Assembly (NCBI GenBank): GCA_021816155.1
Contig: JAKAZA010000003.1
Coordinates: 1-55,313 of the forward strand
Source: Pseudomonadota bacterium
GTDB lineage: Bacteria; Pseudomonadota; Alphaproteobacteria; Caulobacterales; Caulobacteraceae
Reading direction: 5' to 3'
Length of the DNA stretch: 55,313 nt
The translations under genes and the position numbers were made by a program. The notes beneath the pieces were generated by a model, which had not been told where the DNA came from, did no database searches, and was given only the letters and a program-made list of their open reading frames with translations. Positions 8,319 through 15,599 of the stretch are shown here, in pieces (positions within the stretch are counted from its first letter, which is position 1; the number at the start of each line of letters is the position of its first letter).

Positions 8319-8344
8319 CGAGGCTCGGCCAGTCGAGGCTCGGC
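8319..8344. repeat. 11-bp direct repeat next to tRNA-Glu
   Basis: CGAGGCTCGGC occurs at 8319-8329 and again at 8334-8344, with a 15-bp period, ending two bases before the 3' end of tRNA-Glu. It lies in the transcript trailer of the tRNA. No larger duplication of the tRNA end is present, so there is no support for an attachment site. Confidence 0.6.
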
Positions 8345-8346
8345 GG

Positions 8347-8421
8347 TGGTAGGCCCTAGGGGAGTCGAACCCCTCTTCCCAGATTGAAAATCTGATGTCC
8401 TAACCGATAGACGAAGGGCCC
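8347..8421 (-). tRNA. tRNA-Glu (TTC anticodon)
   Basis: A 75-nt minus-strand cloverleaf. The acceptor stem GGGCCCT pairs with AGGGCCT (one G-T at the end), the discriminator is A and CCA is encoded. The anticodon loop TTTTCAA gives TTC, reading GAA/GAG. The T-loop is TTCGACT in a GGGG/CCCC stem. It lies downstream of rel on the same strand but has its own candidate promoter at 8437-8465. Confidence 0.95.
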
Positions 8422-8436
8422 GCGGGAGGAGCGGCG

Positions 8437-8465
8437 GATATATCCGCGCCCCCCGGCGAGCGCAA
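8437..8465 (-). promoter_or_regulatory. Candidate promoter of tRNA-Glu
   Basis: Reading the minus strand, TTGCGC (8465-8460) is followed by exactly 17 bases and TATATC (8442-8437), about 15 bases before the tRNA 5' end. The -10 element lies inside a perfect 14-bp palindrome GCGGATATATCCGC (8434-8447). The -35 match to consensus is weak, so the call is tentative. Confidence 0.4.
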
Positions 8466-8491
8466 GCGGGCCCGAGAGGCGGGCGCGTCGA

Positions 8492-10783
8492 TCAGCCCCA
8501 GGCGCGCTCCACCGTCTCAACGGAGGGACAGGCTCGGAGCGCGGCCGCGATGTGCGTCAGGTGGCGCGCGTCCTTCACCTCGATCTCGATATCGGCGTCG
8601 AAGAATGACGAGTGGCGGTGGTGCATGGAGAGCCCGACGATGTTGCCCCCGGCCTCGCCGATGATGGCGCATGCCTGACCGAGCACGCCCGGCGCATCGA
8701 GGATAGTGGCGCGCAGGGCGGCCCGCGAGAAGGTGTTCCCGTTCGCCTCGCTCGTCCACTGCAGGTCGCGCCAAAGCTCTTCGCGATCCTCGTACTTGGC
8801 GAGCTCTGGGCAGTCGATCGCGTGCACGACAAGGCCTTTGCGACCCCGCGCGATGCCCACGATTCGATCGCCTGGCACCGGCTTGCAGCACTTGCCGAAG
8901 GTCAACTCGACACCTGGCGTGACGCCGCCGCCGCGCACGTAGAAATGGGCGGCCGGGCCGTCCTCGATCTTTCGCCGGGCCGTCGCGGCGGCGCGTTCGG
9001 ACTCCTTCAGGCCCGGGAAGACCGCCTCGAGCACCTGGCCGGGCGTGACGCGACCCCGGCCGATTGCGTCATACAGCTCCGCGTCGCTGGCGAGCGCGAA
9101 GCGCTCCAGCGCCGGGCGCAGCGAAACGTCGCCCTTGCCCTTGCCCGCCGCCTCGAAGGTGCGCTCGAGCGAGGCGCGCCCGAGGCGCGTGAACTCCTCC
9201 TTTTCCGCCAAGCGAATATGGCGGCGGATAGCGGAGCGGGCGCGGCCGGTGATGGCGAGGGAGTTCCAGTCCTCGGGGGTCTTGGCCTTGGGCCCGCGCA
9301 CGACCTCCACCACGTCGCCGTTGGCCAGCACGGTGCGCAGCGGGCGAAGCTCGCCGTTGATCTTCACGCCGACGCAGGAGTCGCCGATGTCGGTGTGCAA
9401 TGCGTAGGCAAAGTCGAGCGGCAGTGCGCCTTTCGGCAGGCTGACCAGCCGCCCTTTCGGCGTGAACACGAACACCTGGTCGAGGAACATTTCCATCTTG
9501 GCGTGCTCGACCAGTTCGTCGGAATCGCCGCCGTGCTCGAGCACCTGGACGAGCTGCCTGAGGTTCACCAGCGGATCGCGCCCGCCAGCGGCCTCAGCCG
9601 CCTCGGGATCGAAGCCGTAGGACTGGTCCTTGTAGCGCCAGTGCGCGGCGACGCCCTCCTCGGCCACCAGGTCCATCGCCTCTGTGCGGATCTGCATCTC
9701 GATCCGCAGGCCCTTGGGCCCGACCACGGTGGTGTGGATCGAGCGGTAGTTGTTGCGCTTGGGCGTGGAGATGAAGTCCTTGAACCGCTCGGGCACGCAC
9801 GGCCAGGTGCGGTGGATGACGCCGAGCGCGCGGTAGCAGTCGGCCTCGGCCGAGACGATCACCCGGAAGGCGAAGATGTCGGACAGCTGCGAGAAGCCGA
9901 TCGACTTGCGCTGCAGCTTGCGCCAGATCGAGTAGGGGTGCTTCTGGCGGCCGAAGACGCGGGCCGGAACGCCGGCCGCCTCGAGCTTGGCCGAGATCTC
10001 CTCGCTGACCTGGGCCACCGCCTCGCCCTGGCCGGCGCGCAGGGTGTCGAGCCGGCGCACGATGGCGTCGCGGGCGACCGGGTTGAGCTGCGAGAAGGCC
10101 AGCTCCTCGAGCTCGATGCAGATCCGGTGGCAGCCGATCGAGCGGGCGAGCGGGGCGTAGATCTCCAGCGTCTCACGCGCGATGCGCTCGCGCTTGGCCG
10201 CGCTCTTGATGAAATGCAGCGTGCGCATGTTGTGCAGCCGGTCGGCCAGCTTGACCAGCAGCACGCGGACGTCGCGCGAGATGGCGAGAATGAACTTCCT
10301 GAGGTTCTCGGCCTGACGCTTGTGCTCTGCGGCCAGCTCCAGACGCGAGAGCTTGGTCACGCCCTCGACCAACCCGGCGATCTCCTCGCCGAAGACCCGC
10401 GCAATTTCGGCGCGCGTGACCTCGGTGTCCTCGATCACATCGTGGAGCAGGGCCGTGACGATCGTCGCCGTGTCCATCCTGTAGTCGGTGAGGATGCCCG
10501 CGACTTCGATGGGATGGGCGAAGTAGGGATCCCCGGACGCGCGCAGCTGCGAGCCGTGCGCCTTCATCGCGTAGACGTAGGCGCGGTTGAGCAGGGCCTC
10601 GTCAGCCGTGGGATCGTAGGCGGTGACCCGCTCGATCAGTTCGTACTGGCGCAGGAATTTGCGCGCCCCCGCCTCCGGCGGCGGCGTGATCCTTGCGTCG
10701 GTCTTGGGTCTTCGGCCGGCCGAGACCGGGACGGCCGTCAGGGTCGCCTGAAGGGAGAGCGGGGCTTCGCCTTCCGGACTCAG
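8492..10783 (-). CDS. spoT: Bifunctional (p)ppGpp synthetase/hydrolase Rel/SpoT with probable CTG start
   Basis: A long RelA/SpoT homologue of about 763 residues. Order: HD hydrolase domain with ALLHDVIED (HD near 114-115), a synthetase domain with [21 protein letters not shown] and IEMQIRT, a TGS domain ([31 protein letters not shown]), a helical/Cys region with [10 protein letters not shown], and a C-terminal ACT domain. The intact HD and RxKD motif point to both hydrolase and synthetase activity, setting the stringent alarmone level. The ORF track starts at ATG 10567, but the conserved N terminus [33 protein letters not shown] lies upstream in frame with no ATG, GTG or TTG. CTG 10783 overlaps the rpoZ stop (CTGA) and has AGGAGG seven bases upstream, so I take it as the start. 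Confidence 0.9.
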   Translation of the reverse strand: MSPEGEAPLSLQATLTAVPVSAGRRPKTDARITPPPEAGARKFLRQYELIERVTAYDPTADEALLNRAYVYAMKAHGSQLRASGDPYFAHPIEVAGILTDYRMDTATIVTALLHDVIEDTEVTRAEIARVFGEEIAGLVEGVTKLSRLELAAEHKRQAENLRKFILAISRDVRVLLVKLADRLHNMRTLHFIKSAAKRERIARETLEIYAPLARSIGCHRICIELEELAFSQLNPVARDAIVRRLDTLRAGQGEAVAQVSEEISAKLEAAGVPARVFGRQKHPYSIWRKLQRKSIGFSQLSDIFAFRVIVSAEADCYRALGVIHRTWPCVPERFKDFISTPKRNNYRSIHTTVVGPKGLRIEMQIRTEAMDLVAEEGVAAHWRYKDQSYGFDPEAAEAAGGRDPLVNLRQLVQVLEHGGDSDELVEHAKMEMFLDQVFVFTPKGRLVSLPKGALPLDFAYALHTDIGDSCVGVKINGELRPLRTVLANGDVVEVVRGPKAKTPEDWNSLAITGRARSAIRRHIRLAEKEEFTRLGRASLERTFEAAGKGKGDVSLRPALERFALASDAELYDAIGRGRVTPGQVLEAVFPGLKESERAAATARRKIEDGPAAHFYVRGGGVTPGVELTFGKCCKPVPGDRIVGIARGRKGLVVHAIDCPELAKYEDREELWRDLQWTSEANGNTFSRAALRATILDAPGVLGQACAIIGEAGGNIVGLSMHHRHSSFFDADIEIEVKDARHLTHIAAALRACPSVETVERAWG

Positions 10784-11139
10784 TAGCGCTCCTCCTGGCC
10801 GCCATCGCGGTCGCTCTGCAGGGCCCGCACCAGCTCCTGCTCGCTCATCTGCATGTGCGACGGATCCGCGAGCAGCGCCAGGGTCTCGGCCTCTTCTTCG
10901 GCCTCCGAATGCTCGTCGACCCGCTGCAGAGTGCCGATGAGCGTCTCCCTCAAATCCTCGGGATCAACGACGTCATCGGCGACCTCGCGCAGGGCGACCA
11001 CCGGATTCTTGTCGTTGTCGCGATCGACCAGGATCTGACCGCCCGCCGAGATGGCGCGGGCCCTATGCGCCGCGAGCAGCACGAGGCCGAAACGGTTGGG
11101 AACCTTGTCGATACAGTCTTCGACGGTGACGCGCGCCAT
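10780..11139 (-). CDS. rpoZ: DNA-directed RNA polymerase omega subunit
   Basis: A 119-residue omega subunit. [34 protein letters not shown] is the family N terminus, and [12 protein letters not shown] follows as expected. The C-terminal third is an acidic tail ([18 protein letters not shown]) typical of alphaproteobacterial omega. Omega stabilises the beta' subunit in RNA polymerase and in some bacteria contributes to a (p)ppGpp-binding site. Its position directly ahead of rel, with overlapping stop and start, therefore makes biological sense. The ATG at 11139 was chosen over the track start at 11211 because it begins the conserved MARVT. Confidence 0.95.
   Translation of the reverse strand: MARVTVEDCIDKVPNRFGLVLLAAHRARAISAGGQILVDRDNDKNPVVALREVADDVVDPEDLRETLIGTLQRVDEHSEAEEEAETLALLADPSHMQMSEQELVRALQSDRDGGQEERY
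10791..10796 (-). promoter_or_regulatory. Strong Shine-Dalgarno for rel inside the end of rpoZ
   Basis: On the minus strand AGGAGG (10796-10791) lies seven bases before CTG 10783, within the last codons of rpoZ. The spacing is ideal and no ATG, GTG or TTG in the rel frame is near it. This is the main reason for assigning a CTG start. Confidence 0.7.
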
Positions 11140-11264
11140 GTAAGATCTCGGAAAATCGCGGAAACCTGCAAGATAGAGGCGCGGAGAGCTTTGTGCAACG
11201 CTGCGGCCCATCGCATTGCGCTCGCGACTTGGCTCGCCCGCGGCGGACGCCTTCCGCTCCCGCG

Positions 11265-11804
11265 TCAGCGCAGGTCGCCCAGGGGCGCCGCGTCGGCGCC
11301 GACTGTGGCCGAACCGGCCAGCGCCTCAGCCGACCGCCCCAGGACTGGATGCGTCCATCCTGGCGCGATTTCGGCCAGCGGGCCCATGACGAACCGGCGC
11401 TCGGCCGCCCGCGGGTGGGGCACGATGAGGCCCGGCTCGTCGATTATCGACCGTCGGTAGGCGACGAGGTCGATATCGAGCGTGCGCGGGTCATTCGGCG
11501 CGCGCCTGGTGCGGCCGAACGTTGCCTCTAGGGCAAGGATTTGCGTCAACGTCGCGCGTGGCGAAAGGGCCGTCTCGACAAGCACGACCCCGTTGAGATA
11601 GGGAGGCGCGGTTGGATCGGGCCAGGCGGACGAGCGCCACCAGCCAGATCGCCGGACAACGCGCAATCCGACGCGCGGCAGGGCTGAAACCGCCGCTTCC
11701 AAAAGCGCTTCGAGGCTGGGATAGTCCCCAGTCAGGTTTCCGCCAAGCGCGAGGAAGATCGCCTCGTCATGGGCTGCGGATCGAGATTCCGGAAGGACTG
11801 GCAC
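11265..11804 (-). CDS. folK: 2-amino-4-hydroxy-6-hydroxymethyldihydropteridine pyrophosphokinase
   Basis: A 179-residue HPPK. It transfers pyrophosphate from ATP to 6-hydroxymethyl-dihydropterin in folate synthesis. Family signatures are [23 protein letters not shown] at the N terminus, [10 protein letters not shown] in the middle, and [26 protein letters not shown], which carries the DIDL metal-binding aspartates. [24 protein letters not shown] follows. The start is GTG 11804, only five bases from the ATG of the divergent NYN gene, so any promoter must lie inside the neighbour's coding sequence. rpoZ and rel follow on the same strand after about 125 bp. Confidence 0.93.
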   Translation of the reverse strand: MPVLPESRSAAHDEAIFLALGGNLTGDYPSLEALLEAAVSALPRVGLRVVRRSGWWRSSAWPDPTAPPYLNGVVLVETALSPRATLTQILALEATFGRTRRAPNDPRTLDIDLVAYRRSIIDEPGLIVPHPRAAERRFVMGPLAEIAPGWTHPVLGRSAEALAGSATVGADAAPLGDLR

Positions 11805-11809
11805 GTCAA

Positions 11810-12421
11810 ATGACCTTCTATCCCACGGAGCGTCTGGCCCTCTTCATCGACGGCGCCAATCTCTACTCGTCGGCGAAGGGGCTCGGGTTCGACATCGATT
11901 ACAAGCGCCTGCTCGAGGAGTTCCGGCAGCGCGGCGTGCTCGTGCGCGCATATTATTACACGGCGCTGGTCGAGGAGCAGGACTACTCCCCGATCCGGCC
12001 CTTGGTCGACTGGCTCGACTACAACGGCTTCATGCTCGTGACCAAGAGCGCGCGCGAGTACGTCGACGCGACCGGGCGGAAGCGGTGGCGCGGCGACATG
12101 GACGTGGATCTGGCGGTCGACATGATGGAGATCGCCGAACGCGTCGACCACGTCGTGCTGTTCTCCGGCGACGGTGACTTCCGTCGGCTCGTCGAGGCGG
12201 TCCAGCGCAAGGGCGTGCGCGTGACCGTGGTCTCGACGGTGAAGTCGCAGCCGCCGATGGCCTCCGACGACCTTCGCCGCCAGGCCGACGTCTTCGTCGA
12301 CCTCGCCGACCTCGCCGACATCATCGGCCGCCCCGCCCGGCTGCCGCGCGTCATCCAGGAAGCGAAAGCCAACGCCAGAGCCGCCCGAGGCGAGCAGCAG
12401 GAGGCGGATGTCGAGACCTGA
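11810..12421 (+). CDS. NYN domain protein (LabA/DUF88 family, PIN-like)
   Basis: A 203-residue protein with a PIN-like NYN fold, expected to be a metal-dependent RNase or RNA-binding protein. Visible acidic motifs are LALFIDGANLY (first Asp), GDMDVDLAVDMMEIAERVDHVVLFSGDGDFRRLVEAVQRKG (central Asp cluster and the SGDGDF motif) and VFVDLADL. The ORF track starts at 11612 inside folK; ATG 11810 begins the family N terminus and has AAGGA upstream. It overlaps the following uracil-DNA glycosylase gene by 14 bp. The target RNA is unknown. Confidence 0.9.
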   Translation: MTFYPTERLALFIDGANLYSSAKGLGFDIDYKRLLEEFRQRGVLVRAYYYTALVEEQDYSPIRPLVDWLDYNGFMLVTKSAREYVDATGRKRWRGDMDVDLAVDMMEIAERVDHVVLFSGDGDFRRLVEAVQRKGVRVTVVSTVKSQPPMASDDLRRQADVFVDLADLADIIGRPARLPRVIQEAKANARAARGEQQEADVET

Positions 12422-13079
12422 GTTCGGGCGCGAGCGTGCGCCGGTCGCGCCTGAACCCGCGCGTGACTGTCAGCTTTGCCCCAGGCTCGTCGCCTATCGG
12501 AAGGAGAACCAGGCCGCGCACCCTGACTGGTGGAATGGCCCGGCGCCTTCGTTCGGCGATCCGGACGCACGCCTTCTGGTCGTGGGCCTGGCTCCGGGCC
12601 GCGCAGGCGCCAACCGCACGGGGCGACCGTTCACGGGCGATTTCGCCGGCGTGCTTCTCTACGAGACCCTCGGCGCCACGGGCTTCGCGACGGGGCGCTA
12701 CGAGGCGCGGCCTGACGACGGGCTGAAGCTCGTCGGCTGCATGATCACTAACGCTGTGCGCTGCGCCCCGCCCGGCAACAAGCCGGAGACCGCCGAAGAG
12801 GCCGCCTGCCGCCCGTTCCTGGCCGCCCGCATCGCCTCCCTGCCGCGGCTGAAAGTGATCGTGACCTTGGGTGATGTGGCCCGTCGCAACGTCCTGCGCG
12901 CGCTCGGGCTGAGGCCCACGTCCGCCGCCCCCGGCCACGGGACGCGACAGGCTGCGGCGGGATACTTGCTGATCAACAGCTACCATTGCTCGCGGCTCAA
13001 CACGAACACAGGTCGGCTCACGCCCGCCATGTTCCGGCAGGTGTTCGAGGCCGCCCGCACCGCGCTGGATGAAGGCTAG
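12408..13079 (+). CDS. Uracil-DNA glycosylase, family 5 (UDGb-like)
   Basis: A 223-residue Fe-S uracil-DNA glycosylase that removes uracil and possibly hypoxanthine from DNA for base-excision repair. The N-terminal CQLCPRL is the first pair of 4Fe-4S cysteines, with further cysteines at GCMITNAVRCAPP and in AACRPF. Motif 1, GLAPGRAGANRTGRPFTGD, has the GLAP..GAN.TGR.FTGD form of family 5. Motif 2, INSYHCSRLNTNTGRLT, fits SYHPSxxNTxTGRLT with Cys in place of the usual Pro. The start overlaps the NYN gene by 14 bp, so the two are coupled. Confidence 0.92.
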   Translation: MSRPEFGRERAPVAPEPARDCQLCPRLVAYRKENQAAHPDWWNGPAPSFGDPDARLLVVGLAPGRAGANRTGRPFTGDFAGVLLYETLGATGFATGRYEARPDDGLKLVGCMITNAVRCAPPGNKPETAEEAACRPFLAARIASLPRLKVIVTLGDVARRNVLRALGLRPTSAAPGHGTRQAAAGYLLINSYHCSRLNTNTGRLTPAMFRQVFEAARTALDEG

Positions 13080-13159
13080 CCCCTTGCCGGCGGGTGGCCG
13101 GCCCGCGTGCGCATCGGCTATGTCTCTGCGGCTTGACCGAATTGGGGGAGAACCTCCGC

Positions 13160-14140
13160 GTGGACCTCCGCATACTGAGCAGCGGCGACATCCGCCGGCT
13201 CCTCCCGATGCCAGCGGGCGTAGATTTGATGGAGCGCGCGATGATCGCCGTCTCCGCAGGCCGCGCCCGCATCCCGCTCCGCTCGACGCTACCGGTCTCC
13301 GCCGGCAACCTGATGGGCTTGATGCCCGGATACCTGGCGGATCCCGAGTGCTTCGGCGTAAAGGCCCTGAGCCTTTTTCCACGCAATCCCGCAGCTGGGC
13401 TTTCATCACACCTCGGGCTTGTCGTGCTGTTCGAGCCTGAGCATGGCCAACCGGTCGCGATCCTGGATGCGGCCGAACTGACCGCGATCCGGACGGCCGC
13501 CGTCAGCGGCCTGGCGACCCGCCTGCTCGCCCGTCCTGACGCAGCCGACCTCGCCATCCTGGGGGCGGGCGAACAGGCGCGCAGCCACCTTGCCGCAATG
13601 GTGGCGGTCCGGAACGTCCGGCGGGTGCGTGTCTGGTCGCGTTCGACCGATCACGCGGTGGCTTTCGCCGACGAGATGAGCGCCCACGTCGGCATGGCGA
13701 TCGAGGTCGCCCGCGACGTGCGGACGGCCGTGGCCGGGGCCGACATCGTCTGCACCGTCACCGCCTCCTCCCAGCCCATCCTGCACGGCGACTGGATCGG
13801 GCCGGGCGCTCATCTGAATATCGTCGGCTCGAGCCGCGCGACCGCCGTCGAGATCGACACGCCGCTGGTGGCCAAGGCGCGGTTCTTCGTGGATTTCCGT
13901 GAATCTGCGACCAACGAAGCCGGCGAATACCTGCGCGCGCTGGAAGCGGGCGCAATCACCGCCAACCATATCCTGGGCGAGATCGGCGCTGTGGCGAGCG
14001 GCCACGTTGCGGGCCGCGTCTCCCCGGCCGACATCACCATCTTCAAGTCGCTGGGCATCGCCGCTGAAGACCTGGCGGCCGCCCACTTCGTGCTGCAGGC
14101 GGCCATCGAGCAGGACGTGGGCCAGGTGGCGCGGCTCTGA
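13160..14140 (+). CDS. Ornithine cyclodeaminase / mu-crystallin family protein
   Basis: A 326-residue NAD(P)-dependent enzyme of the OCD/mu-crystallin family. FGVKALSLFPRNPAAGLSSH contains the catalytic-site lysine and substrate loop. VAILDAAELTAIRTAAVSGLATRLLA leads into the dinucleotide-binding ILGAGEQARSHLAAM, and GAHLNIVGSSRA follows. Members deaminate ornithine to proline or reduce cyclic ketimines and alpha-imino acids; the sequence alone does not separate these. GTG 13160 has GGGGGAG upstream and gives family length, whereas the track start at 13094 adds 22 unmatched residues. It is convergent with smpB. Confidence 0.88.
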   Translation: MDLRILSSGDIRRLLPMPAGVDLMERAMIAVSAGRARIPLRSTLPVSAGNLMGLMPGYLADPECFGVKALSLFPRNPAAGLSSHLGLVVLFEPEHGQPVAILDAAELTAIRTAAVSGLATRLLARPDAADLAILGAGEQARSHLAAMVAVRNVRRVRVWSRSTDHAVAFADEMSAHVGMAIEVARDVRTAVAGADIVCTVTASSQPILHGDWIGPGAHLNIVGSSRATAVEIDTPLVAKARFFVDFRESATNEAGEYLRALEAGAITANHILGEIGAVASGHVAGRVSPADITIFKSLGIAAEDLAAAHFVLQAAIEQDVGQVARL

Positions 14141-14159
14141 GCGGCGCGCGCGCCCGCCC

Positions 14160-14612
14160 CTACCCTCGCTCTCGCATCAGCCGGCCTTGCTCGCGCTTCC
14201 AGTCACGCTCGGCCTCGGTCGCCCGCTTGTCGTGCGCTTTCTTGCCACGGGCCAGCGCCACCTGCAGCTTCACGAGACCCCGGTCGTTGAAATAGAGCCG
14301 GGTCGGCACCAGCGTACGCCCTTCCCTCTGCGCAGCCCCGATCAGCTTGTCGATCTCGCGTCGGCGCATCAGGAGCCTGCGCACGCGGCGGGGCTCATGG
14401 TTGAAGCGGTTGGCCGGTCCGTATTCCGGGATGTGGGCGTTGATCAGCGCGAGCTCGCGCCCCTCGACCCCGACATAGGATTCGGCGATATTGGCGCGCC
14501 CCTCACGCAGGGCCTTCACTTCGGTGCCGGTCAGAGCCAGGCCTGCTTCGAAAGTCTCGTCGAGAAAGTAGTCGAACCTCGCCCGCCGGTTCTCGGCGAT
14601 CAGTTTGGACAT
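14160..14612 (-). CDS. smpB: SsrA-binding protein SmpB
   Basis: A 150-residue SmpB, which binds tmRNA and delivers it to stalled ribosomes for trans-translation. Landmarks are [43 protein letters not shown] near the N terminus, the [24 protein letters not shown] block, and the basic tail [27 protein letters not shown] 14612 was chosen over 14666 because [13 protein letters not shown] is the family start. It overlaps the end of dapA by 13 bp and should be translated from the same transcript. Confidence 0.97.
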   Translation of the reverse strand: MSKLIAENRRARFDYFLDETFEAGLALTGTEVKALREGRANIAESYVGVEGRELALINAHIPEYGPANRFNHEPRRVRRLLMRRREIDKLIGAAQREGRTLVPTRLYFNDRGLVKLQVALARGKKAHDKRATEAERDWKREQGRLMRERG

Positions 14613-15490
14613 GCGCCGGCCTCGCGCATGGCCTCCAGGATCTGGGGCTTCACGGCGTCGGCGCAAGGCGCGATTGGCAGGCGCGCCTCTTCAGCGCACA
14701 AGCCCAGCCGAGCCATGGCGAACTTGGTCGGCGCCGGAGAAGCGTCGAGGAAAAGCGCCTTGTGCAACCGCACCAGTTTGTCTTGGCGCGCCAAGGCGCC
14801 GGCCCAGTCGCCGCGCATCAGAGCGTCATAGAACTCAGCGCACGCCTTGGGGACCACGTTCGCAGTCACCGAGATGCACCCGTGGCCGCCGTGCCCCACG
14901 TAGCCGAGGGCGGTCGGATCGTCGCCCGACAGCATCACCCAGCCGTCCCCGCACATCAGCCGCTGCAGGCTGGCGCGAGCCAGATCGCCGGTGGCGTCCT
15001 TGACGCCCACGATGTTCGGAAGCTTCGAGAGGCGTTCGAGCGTCTCGTTGGAAATGTCAACGCTGGTGCGCGACGGCACATTGTAGACCAGCACCGGCAG
15101 ATCGACGGCGTCGCTGATCGCCGCGTAATGTCGATAGAGACCTTCCTGGCCGGGACGGTTGTAGTACGGCGTGACCACCAGCGCCGCATCCGCACCGACC
15201 GACTTGGCGTGCCGGACGAGCTCGATGGCCTCGGTCGTCGAGTTGGAGCCTGCGCCCGCGATCACCGGCACACGCCCCCTCGCCGTCTCGATGCACAGTT
15301 GCACGACCCGGCGGTGCTCGTCGTGGCTCAGCGTCGAGGTCTCGCCCGTCGTGCCGACCGGCACCAGGCCATGCACCCCTGCTTCAATCTGTCGCTCGAC
15401 CAGCGCGACGAACGCGGCTTCGTCGAGCGCGCCGTCGCGAAAGGGTGTCACGAGCGCGGTGAACACGCCGCGGAAGGAAGGTCGGGCCAT
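14600..15490 (-). CDS. dapA: 4-hydroxy-tetrahydrodipicolinate synthase
   Basis: A 296-residue class I aldolase that condenses pyruvate with aspartate semialdehyde in lysine and diaminopimelate synthesis. Seen are [31 protein letters not shown] (the GTTGE pyruvate-binding loop), [18 protein letters not shown] with the catalytic Tyr, [13 protein letters not shown], and [10 protein letters not shown] carrying the Schiff-base lysine. ATG 15490 begins MARPSFRG; the track's TTG 15499 is the alternative. The smpB start lies inside its 3' end. It is divergent from the transglycosylase, so two cell-wall-linked genes share the spacer. Confidence 0.96.
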   Translation of the reverse strand: MARPSFRGVFTALVTPFRDGALDEAAFVALVERQIEAGVHGLVPVGTTGETSTLSHDEHRRVVQLCIETARGRVPVIAGAGSNSTTEAIELVRHAKSVGADAALVVTPYYNRPGQEGLYRHYAAISDAVDLPVLVYNVPSRTSVDISNETLERLSKLPNIVGVKDATGDLARASLQRLMCGDGWVMLSGDDPTALGYVGHGGHGCISVTANVVPKACAEFYDALMRGDWAGALARQDKLVRLHKALFLDASPAPTKFAMARLGLCAEEARLPIAPCADAVKPQILEAMREAGACPN

Positions 15491-15505
15491 CGAGTGCAAG
15501 AAGCC

Positions 15506-15530
15506 GTGAATTCACCGGGTATTAACCCGG
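15506..15530. promoter_or_regulatory. Two adjacent palindromes between dapA and the transglycosylase
   Basis: GTGAATTCAC (15506-15515) is a perfect 10-bp palindrome. It abuts CCGGGTATTAACCCGG (15515-15530), a six-base inverted repeat around ATTA. They lie 16 bp upstream of dapA and about 70 bp upstream of the transglycosylase start, where an operator for either gene could sit. The protein that would bind is unknown. Confidence 0.4.
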
Positions 15531-15599
15531 CTGTATGGGAGGCTCTGGACAATATGAGTCGCAGACGCGGGCCGCAACCCGCGCCCTGCTGTCTTGGTG

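Noticed and set aside
8319-8421. Integration site at tRNA-Glu
   Set aside because: The adjacent 11-bp repeat does not copy the tRNA 3' end and no integrase or foreign-looking gene lies nearby.
8612-10786. 724-codon antisense ORF over rel
   Set aside because: It is a shadow of the rel frame; the translation has no domains and an untypical composition.
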